A stretch of 46,813 nucleotides of DNA from Arcobacter sp. Its GTDB lineage: Bacteria; Acidobacteriota; Terriglobia; Bryobacterales; Bryobacteraceae. Positions within the stretch are counted from its first letter, which is position 1. The number at the start of each line of letters is the position of its first letter. Below the pieces are notes generated by a model. The model made no database searches, had not been told where the DNA came from, and worked only from the letters and a program-made list of their open reading frames with translations. The stretch lies in assembly GCA_020723085.1 (NCBI GenBank), contig DYJN01000030.1, positions 1 through 46,813 on the forward strand, written 5' to 3'. Shown here piece after piece: positions 26,694-34,639 of the stretch. Both the position numbers and the translations under genes were made by a program.

Positions 26694-26972
26694 TCAGCCG
26701 CGCTCTTGGCGGCGGCGGGCGCGGATCAGGTCCATGACGCTCGAGACGAGCTCCTTGGCCTGGAGGATGTTCTGCGAGATGATCTGGACGTCCATGGCGG
26801 GCTTGCCGGGCTGGCGCGCGCTCTGGCAATAGACGCCGTGCTGTCCGACGAGAATGAGTGCGTCGGTGAGGATGTCGAGCGTGACGGCGAGGCGGCCGGC
26901 TTCGGCGCCCATCTGGAATTCGCAGCGCTCGAGCTCGTCCCTGTAGCCGGTGAATGCGGATGGCGGGTTCAT
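26694..26972 (-). CDS. Small helical protein of unknown function
   Basis: 92 residues from ATG 26972. Frames extending further upstream on this strand run through the neighbouring gene and look spurious. The protein is predicted mostly helical (GAEAGRLAVTLDILTDALI, IISQNILQAKELVSSVMDLI) with two cysteines far apart and a basic Arg-rich end. No signal peptide or membrane segment is seen, so it is probably cytoplasmic. A TATCAT box eight bases before the ATG overlaps the -10 box of the divergent CBM9-like gene, which supports the start. It converges with the Pat-like gene, whose stop is six bases away. I do not recognise the family. Confidence 0.62.
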   Translation of the reverse strand: MNPPSAFTGYRDELERCEFQMGAEAGRLAVTLDILTDALILVGQHGVYCQSARQPGKPAMDVQIISQNILQAKELVSSVMDLIRARRRQERG

Positions 26973-26979
26973 GGGCCTG

Positions 26980-26986
26980 TATGATA
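26980..26986. promoter_or_regulatory. Overlapping divergent -10 boxes
   Basis: TATGAT on the plus strand (26980-26985) lies ten bases before ATG 26996. TATCAT on the minus strand (26986-26981) lies eight bases before ATG 26972. The two hexamers share five base pairs. If both are used, polymerase cannot occupy both at once. Confidence 0.35.
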
Positions 26987-26995
26987 GATGCTGCC

Positions 26996-27685
26996 ATGCA
27001 GTGGACGGCAGGCTTATTGGTTGTGATGCTGGCCGCGCCGGCGGCGATGCCGGAAACAGCGCGGAGCAAGCGGCTGCAGGGAGATGTGGTCCTGAACACG
27101 GATCCGGACTCGGGGCTGTGGTCCGGCGCGCCGGCGGTGATCGCGACACACAGCGCGCGAGGGGAGCTGACGCCACGGCACCGCACGGAGATCCGTTCGC
27201 GGTGGACGGACACGCACCTGTATTTCCTGTTCATCTGCCCGTATGAAGAGCTCTATGTGAACGCGAATCCGGTGACGGAGCGGGAGACGAACCGGCTGTG
27301 GGAACGCGATGTGGCGGAGATCTTCATCGGCGCGGATTTCGAGAAGATCTGGCAGTACCGCGAGTATCAGGTGTCGCCGCAGGGCGAGTGGGTGGACCTT
27401 GACATCGACCGGAAAGAACCGAAGCCCGAAGGCGGATGGCGGTGGAACTCGGGCTACCAGACGGCGGCGCGGATCGATGCGGCGCGGAAGGTATGGTATG
27501 GGGCGTTCAAGATTCCGATCCGTTCGATTACGGACAAGCGCGCAGGGGCGGGGTTCGAGTTCCGCGTGAACTACTACCGGCTGCAGGGCCCCCCGCCGCG
27601 GAAGAGCATCGCGTGGCGGGCGACGGGGCCTACGGGCAACCATCACATCCCGGAGGCGTTCGGGATTCTGCGGCTGGAGGAGTGA
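26996..27685 (+). CDS. Secreted carbohydrate-binding module family 9-like protein
   Basis: 229 residues from ATG 26996, the Met that opens the signal peptide (MQWTAGLLVVMLAAPAA). An earlier in-frame ATG at 26954 lies before the promoter-like TATGAT box. The mature domain has the CBM9/DOMON pattern: an R-x-RWTDTHLYFLF strand, NRLWERDVAEIFIGADF with the conserved Asp-Val-x-Glu-x-Phe, then a strand with YQVSPQGEWVDLDIDR and a C-terminal FEFRVNYYRLQ block. CBM9-like proteins bind glycans at the ends of chains; stand-alone secreted copies have no known catalytic role. Its stop overlaps the ATG of a phosphohexomutase by one base, so it heads a three-gene operon. That placement is unusual for a secreted binding protein. 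Confidence 0.8.
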   Translation: MQWTAGLLVVMLAAPAAMPETARSKRLQGDVVLNTDPDSGLWSGAPAVIATHSARGELTPRHRTEIRSRWTDTHLYFLFICPYEELYVNANPVTERETNRLWERDVAEIFIGADFEKIWQYREYQVSPQGEWVDLDIDRKEPKPEGGWRWNSGYQTAARIDAARKVWYGAFKIPIRSITDKRAGAGFEFRVNYYRLQGPPPRKSIAWRATGPTGNHHIPEAFGILRLEE

Positions 27686-29058
27686 TGGCGCGGCCGGGAT
27701 CCACGCTGCGGATCTCGCCCGCCGGGCTGCGCGGCATCGTGGGGCACGGGCTGACGGCGGCGCATGTGGTGGACTTCGGCGCGGCGTTCGCGACGTTTCT
27801 GGAAGAGCCGGGGCAGGTGGTGATCGGGCGGGACCCGCGCGTTTCGAGCGTGATGATGCGCGAGGGCGTGGCGAGCGCGCTGCTGGCGGCGGGGCATGAG
27901 GTGATCGACCTCGGGATTGTGCCGACGCCGGTGATTCAGCATGCGATCCGGCGGACGGATGCGGCGGGGGGCGTGTCGATCGGAGCAAGCCACAACCCGG
28001 CGGAGTGGAACGCGCTGAAGTTTTTCACGCGGGGCGGGAGTTACCTGTCGAGCGCGCAGAGCGAGGAGCTGCTGGACATTTATCATCTGCGGAAGTTCCG
28101 CTTCGCGGGGCACGACGGCACGGGAAGAAGGGTGGAAGACGCGGGGGCGATCGACGCGTATCTGGACGAGCTGGCGAAAGAGTTCCCCCTGGAGAAGCTC
28201 CGGCGGTTCCGCGTGCTGGTGGACTGCACAAACGGGACGTCGGCGCTGATCCTGCGGCGGATGATCGAGCGTTTCGGGCTGGACCTGATCCTGATCAACG
28301 AGGCGCTGGAGGGGCGGGCTTTCGTGCACGAGCCTTCGACGACGAAGAAGATGGCGGAGCTGCAACTGGCGCCGCTGGTGAGGACCGTGGGTGCGGGTGC
28401 GGGATTCCTGTTCGACATCGACAGCGACCGCGTGGCATTCGCGACGGAGCAGGGAGAGGCGGCGAGCGAAGAGCTGGTGCAGGTGGTGATCGCCGATGAG
28501 ATGCTGGAGCGCGGCAGCGGGCGGATGGTGCTGACGAACGTGTGCTCGACGGCGCTGCTGGAAGAGGTGGCTGGACGACATGGCGGAAAGGTGGTGCGGC
28601 TGCCGGTGGGGCGGCAGGCAGTGATCGACGCGCTGGCGGGGTATCCGATGGAGGAGGTGGCGATGGCGGGCGAGGGCACGGGGGCGGTGATGATGCCGCA
28701 GTTTCCGTATATCTACGACGGCATCGCGGCGATGCTGCGGATGCTCGAGCGGATGGAGCGGAGGGGGGAGCCGCTGTCGGAGCTGATCGCCGGCTATCCG
28801 GAGCACACGATTCTCAAGGGCAAGATTCCGGTGCGGACGAGGTTCATCCCTGAGCTGTTCGACGAGCTGGAGCGGCGGTGGCCGGAGGCGCGGGCGAACC
28901 GCCGCGACGGGCTGCGGCTGGACTGGGAGGACCGGTGGGCGCATGTGCGCGTGTCGCAGACCGAGCCGGTGATCCGCGTGATCTGCGAGCAGCGGGGCGG
29001 CGCGCCGCGGCGGCTGTTCGATGAAGTGATGGACCTGGTGAGGAGCTATTCGGGATGA
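27685..29058 (+). CDS. Phosphohexomutase (phosphoglucosamine/phosphomannomutase family), copy 1
   Basis: 457 residues from ATG 27685 (TGATG overlap with the CBM9-like gene). The alpha-D-phosphohexomutase landmarks are present. The phosphoserine loop is GASHNP with S102, and the Mg loop is DIDSDR at 244-249. The sugar loop GEGTGA is near 330, and the C-terminal phosphate loop is VSQTEP near 424. The enzyme family interconverts hexose 1- and 6-phosphates via a bisphosphate. Glucosamine or mannose specificity cannot be told from these loops, and the sugar and phosphate loops deviate from typical GlmM text (RxSGTEP). A paralogue follows with a four-base overlap. One of the two may serve peptidoglycan/LPS and the other exopolysaccharide. 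Confidence 0.9.
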   Translation: MARPGSTLRISPAGLRGIVGHGLTAAHVVDFGAAFATFLEEPGQVVIGRDPRVSSVMMREGVASALLAAGHEVIDLGIVPTPVIQHAIRRTDAAGGVSIGASHNPAEWNALKFFTRGGSYLSSAQSEELLDIYHLRKFRFAGHDGTGRRVEDAGAIDAYLDELAKEFPLEKLRRFRVLVDCTNGTSALILRRMIERFGLDLILINEALEGRAFVHEPSTTKKMAELQLAPLVRTVGAGAGFLFDIDSDRVAFATEQGEAASEELVQVVIADEMLERGSGRMVLTNVCSTALLEEVAGRHGGKVVRLPVGRQAVIDALAGYPMEEVAMAGEGTGAVMMPQFPYIYDGIAAMLRMLERMERRGEPLSELIAGYPEHTILKGKIPVRTRFIPELFDELERRWPEARANRRDGLRLDWEDRWAHVRVSQTEPVIRVICEQRGGAPRRLFDEVMDLVRSYSG

Positions 29059-30407
29059 GCCGCGCGCACCAACTGAAGATCAGCGTGGCGGGCGTGCGGG
29101 GCGTGGTGGGCGAGTTTCTGACGCCGAACCTGGCATGCGCGTTCGCGCAGGCGTTCGGGACGTATGTGGGGCCGGGACCGGTGGTGGTGGCGCGGGACAC
29201 GCGCGCCTCGGGCGAGATGCTGTCGCATGCGGTGAGCTGCGGGCTGCTGGCATCGGGCTGCGAAGTGATCCGCATCGGGATCGCGCCGACGCCGACGGCG
29301 CAGATCTACGTGGCGGATATCCGGGCGGCGGGGGGGATCGCGGTGACGGCATCGCACAATCCGTCCGAGTACAACGCGCTGAAGCTGTTCAACGGCGAGG
29401 GGCTGTTCTTCAACCGGTACGAACGGGCGGAACTGCTGGACGTGTATCACCAGAGCGAGTTCCGCCACGCGCTGAACGAGGAGATGCGGCGGGTGGTGAT
29501 CGACGCCGAGACCGCGCCGGAGCGGCACTTCGCGCGGATTCTGCGGCATGTGGACGCCGAGAGGATCCGGCGGCGGCGGCTCCGGGTGGCGCTCGATGGG
29601 GTGAACGGCGCCGGCTCCCGGATGAGCGTGCGGTTTCTGCGGGACATTCTGGGGTGCGAGCTGCACGCGATCCACGTGGATCCCGAGAAGCCGTTCCCGC
29701 GCGATCCAGAGCCGCGGGCGGAGGTGCTGACGGAACTGAGCGGGCTGGTGGCGCGGGTGCGCGCGGACGTGGGATTCGCGCAGGATCCCGATGGCGACCG
29801 GCTGGCGGTGGCGGGCGAGACGGGGCGCGTGCTCGACAACGACGATGTGCTGGCGCTGGCTGTGGATTGCGCGCTTCGGAAGAAGCAGGGACCGGTGGTG
29901 GTCAACCTGACGACGTCTTCCGTGATCGAGGACATCGCCGCCCGCCATGGATGCCCGGTGCACCGGACGCCTGTGGGAGAAGCGCACGTGGTGGAGCGCA
30001 TGCGGCGGGTCCAGGCGGTGATCGGAGGCGAGGGCGCCAATGGAGGAATCATTTTTCCGGCGGTGCACTACTGCCGCGATTCCTATCTGGGGATGGCGCT
30101 GCTGCTGGAGCGGCTGGCGGAGACGGGCGAGACGCTGAACGCGCTCGCCGCCGGGCTGCCGCGCTACTGGCGGCGCTCGGGCAAGCTGCCGTTTGAACAC
30201 GGGCGCGTGGGGCAGATGATGCAGGCGCTGGAGGCGGCGCTGCCGGGCGCGCGCGCTGACCGCACAGACGGGCTGAAGCTGATGCTCGACGAGGGCTGGG
30301 TGCACGTGCGGGCGTCGAACACGGAACCGCTGGTGCGGGTGAGCGTGGAGGCGAAGTCGAAGGCGGAAGCGGACCGGCTCTATGAGCTGGCTGTTGCGCT
30401 GCGCTGA
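29055..30407 (+). CDS. Phosphohexomutase (phosphoglucosamine/phosphomannomutase family), copy 2
   Basis: 450 residues, overlapping copy 1 by four bases. The phosphoserine loop is TASHNP with S100, the Mg loop DPDGDR near 243-248, the sugar loop GEGANGG near 325, and the phosphate loop ASNTEP near 418. The loops of this copy are closer to the archaeal/acidobacterial GlmM-like consensus than those of copy 1. The N-terminal text KISVAGVRGVVGE parallels RISPAGLRGIVGH of copy 1, so the pair looks like an old tandem duplication. The last 28 bases overlap the convergent lgt gene. The substrate remains open between glucosamine, mannose and glucose phosphates. Confidence 0.9.
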   Translation: MSRAHQLKISVAGVRGVVGEFLTPNLACAFAQAFGTYVGPGPVVVARDTRASGEMLSHAVSCGLLASGCEVIRIGIAPTPTAQIYVADIRAAGGIAVTASHNPSEYNALKLFNGEGLFFNRYERAELLDVYHQSEFRHALNEEMRRVVIDAETAPERHFARILRHVDAERIRRRRLRVALDGVNGAGSRMSVRFLRDILGCELHAIHVDPEKPFPRDPEPRAEVLTELSGLVARVRADVGFAQDPDGDRLAVAGETGRVLDNDDVLALAVDCALRKKQGPVVVNLTTSSVIEDIAARHGCPVHRTPVGEAHVVERMRRVQAVIGGEGANGGIIFPAVHYCRDSYLGMALLLERLAETGETLNALAAGLPRYWRRSGKLPFEHGRVGQMMQALEAALPGARADRTDGLKLMLDEGWVHVRASNTEPLVRVSVEAKSKAEADRLYELAVALR

Positions 30408-31174
30408 CGGTGGCGCCAGAGAAAGGCCAGGCCGGCTGCGCAGAGCGCGGCGGCGATCCATTGGGTCCAGGTGAGGGGGATGGCGGCGATGGGGAAGGGC
30501 TGGTCGTGGTGGCGGAAGAATTCGATCAGGAAACGGGCGCCGGAGTACGAAGCGAGGTACCAGGCGAGGATCTCGCCCCCCGCATGAGGGCGGCGGATGC
30601 GGAGATAGAGCCAGCCGGCGACGAGAAAGGTGGCGGCGGCCTCATAAAGCTGCGCGGGATGGAGCGGGATGCCGAGGGGGACGCCGGTCAGCTCATGGGC
30701 GTCAGGATTGGTGAAAACGACAGCCCAGGGACGTTCGCACCGGCTGCCCCAGCAGCAGCCCGCGGCGAAGCAGCCCAGGCGTCCGATGGCGTGGCCGAGA
30801 GCGATGCCGGGCGCAAAGACATCGGCGGTTTCCCACCAGGGGAGACGGTGGCGCCGGATGTAGAACCAGGCGAAGGCGAGCGCGCCGAGGAAGCCGCCGT
30901 AATAGACACCGGCGGAAAGCAGAGTGTCGAAATTGAAGATGCGGCCGGGATTTTCCGAGTAATACGGAAAATCCATGACGAACATCAGGAGCTTGGCGCC
31001 CGCCAAGCCGGACAGCGCACAGTAGACGGCGAGGTTGCCGACGGTTTCGACGGGCAGACCGGCGCGCCGCGCCAGCCGCAAGGTGAGTCCCATGCCGGCG
31101 AGGAAGCCGGCGGCGACCAGCAGCCCATAGGTGGGGAGGAAGAAGCCGCCGAAGGAGATCAGTTTGGGGAACAT
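30380..31174 (-). CDS. lgt: Prolipoprotein diacylglyceryl transferase
   Basis: 264 residues from ATG 31174. An upstream extension in frame is Pro/Ser-rich and unlikely. Lgt moves diacylglyceryl from phosphatidylglycerol to the lipobox Cys of prolipoproteins in the inner membrane. About seven membrane segments are visible. The family motifs are the YGLLVAAGFLAG opening, the signature block GHAIGRLGCFAAGCCWG (about 138-154) with the essential Arg, and the HPAQLYEA block near 185. The double Cys in the signature is typical of non-proteobacterial Lgt. SCO encoded nearby has a lipobox and would be a substrate. The 3' end overlaps the second phosphohexomutase by 28 bases. Confidence 0.94.
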   Translation of the reverse strand: MFPKLISFGGFFLPTYGLLVAAGFLAGMGLTLRLARRAGLPVETVGNLAVYCALSGLAGAKLLMFVMDFPYYSENPGRIFNFDTLLSAGVYYGGFLGALAFAWFYIRRHRLPWWETADVFAPGIALGHAIGRLGCFAAGCCWGSRCERPWAVVFTNPDAHELTGVPLGIPLHPAQLYEAAATFLVAGWLYLRIRRPHAGGEILAWYLASYSGARFLIEFFRHHDQPFPIAAIPLTWTQWIAAALCAAGLAFLWRHRQRSATASS

Positions 31175-31286
31175 ATCGTGCGAATGGGCCGACGGCAGCG
31201 GAAGCAGGCTCGGCGGCGACCCGCGGGACTGCGATGGATGCCGCCGTCCGCCCCCGCCGGGATCCAGCAAACGGCTGGCCGCTTAC

Positions 31287-31300
31287 GGGCAGGCCTGCCC
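31287..31300. repeat. 14-base perfect palindrome between lgt and the DUF420 gene
   Basis: GGGCAGGCCTGCCC lies seven bases beyond the DUF420 stop and about 113 bases upstream of the lgt start. It can form a five-base stem with a GGCC loop, with no T-run, or could be an operator. The rest of the 132-base gap shows nothing else. Confidence 0.3.
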
Positions 31301-31306
31301 CCATTG

Positions 31307-31720
31307 TCACAGATGGTAAAGCATCCAGTAAACGATGACGCCGGTCACACTGACATAGAGCCACAGGGGCAGCGTGACGCGGGCGAGCCGGCGGTGGCGA
31401 TCGAATCGTCCTTTCCAGGCGCGCCAGACGATGACGAGCGCCATGGGAGCGACGCAGGCGGCGAGAACCGTGTGCGAGATCAGGATGGCGAAGTAAACGG
31501 GGCGGATCCAGCCGGTCTTCAGGAACTTCACGCTGCCGGCCTGCGCGTGGTAGATGAGATAGCTCGTCAGGAACAGGGCGCTGACGATGAGAGCGGCGGT
31601 CATCGCTCTGCGGTGGGCTTCACGCCTGCCCCGGCGGATGAGGCGGTAGCCGGCGACGAGCAGGACGGCGGACGTGGTGTTCAACAGCGCGTTGAGCGCA
31701 GGCAGGTCTCGCGCGTCCAT
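31307..31720 (-). CDS. DUF420 family membrane protein
   Basis: 137 residues from ATG 31720, which overlaps the SCO stop by one base (TGATG). Four membrane segments are visible (about 8-25, 39-60, 74-98, 113-133). LNALLNTTSAVLLVAGY at the start and the His positions in LIYHAQAG, LISHTVLA and YHL match the DUF420 pattern. DUF420 proteins recur in gene clusters for cytochrome oxidase assembly, often beside SCO and CtaB, and are thought to assist that process, but no biochemical role is established. Here it is the last gene of exactly such a cluster, with the palindrome at 31287-31300 just beyond. Confidence 0.88.
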   Translation of the reverse strand: MDARDLPALNALLNTTSAVLLVAGYRLIRRGRREAHRRAMTAALIVSALFLTSYLIYHAQAGSVKFLKTGWIRPVYFAILISHTVLAACVAPMALVIVWRAWKGRFDRHRRLARVTLPLWLYVSVTGVIVYWMLYHL

Positions 31721-32274
31721 CAGAGGAGTTCCCTTCTGAGTTTGCGGATGCCGGAGACGACCTGATCGACGCAGGTTGCGTCCGTCGTCTCGTAATAAGC
31801 GCGGAGGCGCATTTTGCGGTCCACAAGGGCGAAGCGCGTGCCGTGCTCGGGTCCCATGCCGCCCAGGAAGAACACTTCCGCGCCGAGCCTGCGGAGGGTT
31901 TCGGGATCGCCGGTGAGGAGCGACCAGCGGGCGGGGTTCTGGCGGAAGCGGCGTCCGTAGGCGCGGAGCACTTCGGGCGAGTCGGTTTTCGGATCGACGG
32001 TGAAACTGACGAGGCGGACGCCGTCGAAACCAGCCACCGCGTCCTGTACGCGGCGCATGAGGGCGGACATGCGCGGGCAAGGACCGTTGCAGGTGGTGAA
32101 GAAGAAGTCGGCGACCCAGATCCGGTCTTTCAGCCTTTCGGCGCTGCGGAAGGGGCGCCCGTTCTGGTCGATCAGCTCAAAGTCCGGAACCTGATTGATG
32201 ACGGGCAGACCGGAGCGGAGGCAGCCGGCGAGAAGAGCGGCGCTCGAGGCGGCGATCCAGGCGCGGCGGTGCAT
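31720..32274 (-). CDS. SCO1/SenC/PrrC family copper chaperone lipoprotein
   Basis: 184 residues from ATG 32274. The lipobox LLAGC has Cys18, so this is a lipoprotein, presumably processed after Lgt action. The thioredoxin-fold copper site is complete: C62-x3-C66 in TTCNGPCPRM and the distal His144 in GPEHGTRFALVD. The VSFTVDPKTDSPEVL block is the standard SCO text. SCO proteins deliver copper to, or reduce, the CuA site of cytochrome c oxidase subunit II. It lies eight bases after ctaB and overlaps the DUF420 start, so the four genes form one operon. No oxidase subunit genes are in the window. Confidence 0.94.
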   Translation of the reverse strand: MHRRAWIAASSAALLAGCLRSGLPVINQVPDFELIDQNGRPFRSAERLKDRIWVADFFFTTCNGPCPRMSALMRRVQDAVAGFDGVRLVSFTVDPKTDSPEVLRAYGRRFRQNPARWSLLTGDPETLRRLGAEVFFLGGMGPEHGTRFALVDRKMRLRAYYETTDATCVDQVVSGIRKLRRELL

Positions 32275-32282
32275 GGCGCTTC

Positions 32283-33140
32283 TCAGAACAGCCCGCGACG
32301 GCTGTCGAGCAGGAGGGCGATGTAGAGCAGCGGGAGATAGAGGACGCTTGCCCTGAGGACGCCGCGGGCGTTGACAGCGGAGCGCTCGCGGTGCAGGCGA
32401 AGGGCGGCGCGCAGGAAGATGGCGCCGAGAAGGAGCGCTGCGGCGAGATACCAGTGTCCAGCCATGGAGAGAAAGCCGGGCAGGAGGCTGGCGGGGATCA
32501 GAACGAGGGCGAAGGCGAGCGCGTGGCGCGCGGTGGAGCGTCCGTCGGGCTCGAGGACGGGCAGCATGCGGATGCCGGCGCGCGAGTAGTCTTCGCGGTA
32601 CATCCAGGCGATGGAATAGAAATGCGGGAACTGCCAGAGGAAGAGGATGGCGAACAAGGTCCAGGACTCGAGGGTGAGTCCGCCGCGGGCGGCGGCGAAG
32701 CCGATGAGCGGCGGCATGGCGCCGGGAAAGGCGCCGACAGTAGTGGACCACCAGGTTTTCTGCTTGAGGGGCGTGTAGAGGAGCAGATACGAGGCGACGG
32801 TGAACAGCCCGAGCCAGGCGGTGAGCGGGTTGACGCCGAGGGCGAGCTCCGTTTCGCCGAGGAGGAGCAGGGCAATGCCGAACCAGAGGGCGTTGCGGGG
32901 GGCGATGCGCCCCGAGGGCAGAGGACGCGCGGCAGTGCGGCGCATGCGCGCGTCGGCGCTGCGCTCATACCATTGGTTGAGCGTGGCGGTGCCGCTGGCG
33001 ATGAGGGCGGTGCCGAGGAGGCAGTGCAGCAGATGGCTCCAGCCGAGCGTGCCGGAGTGACCGAAGAAGTAGCCGATGCCCGTGCTCATCAGGATGAGCC
33101 AGGTGATGCGAGGCTTGGTGAGCTCGAGATAGGCCCTCAT
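32283..33140 (-). CDS. ctaB: Protoheme IX farnesyltransferase (heme O synthase)
   Basis: 285 residues. A UbiA-type polyprenyltransferase with about eight or nine membrane segments. The first prenyl-diphosphate/Mg motif is N55QWYERSADARMRRT, matching the N-x3-D-x3-D-x2-M-x-RT form of CtaB/CyoE with Glu59 in place of the first Asp. The second loop is REDYSRAGIRMLPV near 186-199. WQFPHFYSIAWMY is a strong family block. The enzyme converts heme B to heme O, the substrate for heme A synthase. It overlaps the upstream CtaA-like gene by four bases and is followed by SCO after eight bases. Confidence 0.95.
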   Translation of the reverse strand: MRAYLELTKPRITWLILMSTGIGYFFGHSGTLGWSHLLHCLLGTALIASGTATLNQWYERSADARMRRTAARPLPSGRIAPRNALWFGIALLLLGETELALGVNPLTAWLGLFTVASYLLLYTPLKQKTWWSTTVGAFPGAMPPLIGFAAARGGLTLESWTLFAILFLWQFPHFYSIAWMYREDYSRAGIRMLPVLEPDGRSTARHALAFALVLIPASLLPGFLSMAGHWYLAAALLLGAIFLRAALRLHRERSAVNARGVLRASVLYLPLLYIALLLDSRRGLF

Positions 33141-33784
33141 GGGTTTGTTCCGTTCGATGCGAGCGGTTCAGTGCGGGACGCCGGTTCGATGCAGCGGAAG
33201 ACGAAGGCGGCAAGGACGACAGCGAGTCCGAGCACGCCGGCGCCTGCGGCCATATGGGCATGGGAAGCCCATTCCATCCAGCCGCCGCCGACGCGCGCCA
33301 CGCGGTAGAGCAGCGCCATGACGCCCAGCACGACCTGCAATCCGGTGATGGCGATCATGGCTGCGGCGGCGCGCTTGAGCGCCAAGCCCGCGCCTGCTTG
33401 CGTCAAGACGAAGGATCCGAACATGAGCAGCAGGATGGCTGCGGCGAAAGCCCAGGTGACGTGCGGGATGACGCCGGTGAGTCCGTAGCGGCAGGCAGCG
33501 CCCAGCGCGATCTGGGCCAGGGCGGCGAGTGGAGCGAACCATGCCATCGCTCGCAGCGAGGGCCAGCCGCTGTCGCGGAACCGCGCCTGCTCGCGGCGCC
33601 AGAACGGGGCGGTGACCAGCCAGACGAGCGAAAGCGCGGCGAACTGGAGATGGAGCGCAAGCGCCGCGCCGGTTTCCAGCCCCGGCGAGCCGAGGCTGCC
33701 CGCGGCGGGCAACCCCGCGCCCGCGGCGGCAAGCGTCGCCAGGGCGAGGACGGCGGCAAGCAGATGGATGCTCGTCGAGATCAT
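33137..33784 (-). CDS. COX15/CtaA-family heme A synthase-like membrane protein, short form
   Basis: 215 residues with six membrane segments (about 4-20, 42-60, 80-97, 107-127, 138-160, 174-196). Family features are H45 in the second helix, the ALGAACRYGLTGVIPHVTWAF loop/helix with H108 (quoted in part as GVIPHVTWAF), and SHAHMAAG with H175 and H177. Classical CtaA has eight helices and 300 or more residues with heme-ligating His in two four-helix bundles, so this protein lacks part of one bundle. It overlaps ctaB by four bases, which strongly supports a role in heme A formation or handling. A TAGAAT hexamer on the minus strand at 33855-33860 may be the operon promoter. Confidence 0.78.
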   Translation of the reverse strand: MISTSIHLLAAVLALATLAAAGAGLPAAGSLGSPGLETGAALALHLQFAALSLVWLVTAPFWRREQARFRDSGWPSLRAMAWFAPLAALAQIALGAACRYGLTGVIPHVTWAFAAAILLLMFGSFVLTQAGAGLALKRAAAAMIAITGLQVVLGVMALLYRVARVGGGWMEWASHAHMAAGAGVLGLAVVLAAFVFRCIEPASRTEPLASNGTNP

Positions 33785-34127
33785 GGTGCGGCGGCTGGTC
33801 CCAGTCTGAAAGTCCCAGATCGTGAACGCCCGTCAACGGGGGTTCAATGGTTTCATTCTACCCTGACAAGAATTCCTGCGCGTTCTTCTGGATGCGGCTG
33901 AGCGAGGCGGGGAGGCAGGAGAAAAAGCGCTGCCGGGGCAGCGAGGCTGGAGGGTGTCATGACTTTCCCGGGATGAGCGCGGGTGCGACGAAAACCGGCG
34001 ATTTGCGCTGCGCGCTCTGCCGGAGAGGCGTCAGATCGCGCTGCCTCGAGCGCCTTCCATTCGGGCGCCCCGCAGGGTGGGCGCGAAGCGGCTCCGGGGA
34101 GAGGCGGGCTGCCGCGCGGCGGCTCTG
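33785..34127. other. Intergenic region without a supported gene (343 bases)
   Basis: Between the CtaA-like gene and the pilin-like gene, both on the minus strand. I see a putative -10 (TAGAAT, minus, 33855-33860) and a 12-base inverted repeat CCCGTCAACGGG at 33829-33840, which would lie in the 5' leader of the heme operon. Frames crossing it are low-complexity Arg/Pro/Ser shadows. Confidence 0.5.
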
Positions 34128-34598
34128 CTACTTGATCTCGGGGCTTTGGGCGGTGGCGGGTTCGGGGCCCCAATTTTCGCGGATGACGAGAGTCTGGTCG
34201 GAGTAGAAGGTGCGGCGCCCGGTGCTGTTGAAGACCTTGGGCACGGCGGTGACGAAGTAGCCGTCCTTGGTGGCGGAGAGGTTGAAGACGTAGCCGGTTT
34301 TCTCGCCGAGGGCGAGGTCGCCGGGGATCAGGTCGGCGGCGGCGGGGCCGGGCGAGCCGGAGGCGGGCGGGCCGAGCTGCTGGAGGCTCTCGGCGAACTT
34401 CTGGAACTGGCTCATGTACATCGTCTGCGCGGTATGGATGGTGTTGATCTGGCGGATGGCGGCCATCTCCTGAGACTGCATGCGGGCGCTGTTGAGCTTG
34501 GGCACGGCGATGGCGGCGATGACGAGGATGATGGCGACGACGATGAGCAGCTCGATCAGGGAGAAGCCCCGGCGGGCGCGGCGGCGGATGGAAGGCAT
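34128..34598 (-). CDS. Type IV pilin-like prepilin protein
   Basis: 156 residues. A class III leader with basic residues (MPSIRRRARRG) is followed by the prepilin peptidase site G/FSLIELL with Glu at +5 and the hydrophobic helix FSLIELLIVVAIILVIAAIA. The C-terminal globular part is about 115 residues with no disulfide-forming Cys pair. Acidobacterial pilins and pseudopilins of this length are common. Pilus or type II secretion subunit cannot be told apart. GGAGAAGGAG just upstream is a strong ribosome site. A TAACAT hexamer at 34637-34642 on the minus strand overlaps the kdsA stop codon and could drive it separately. No pilus assembly genes are nearby, so it is an orphan. Confidence 0.88.
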   Translation of the reverse strand: MPSIRRRARRGFSLIELLIVVAIILVIAAIAVPKLNSARMQSQEMAAIRQINTIHTAQTMYMSQFQKFAESLQQLGPPASGSPGPAAADLIPGDLALGEKTGYVFNLSATKDGYFVTAVPKVFNSTGRRTFYSDQTLVIRENWGPEPATAQSPEIK

Positions 34599-34639
34599 GG
34601 CGGCTCCTTCTCCTCGGGCGGAGATTCCTAATCCCTATG

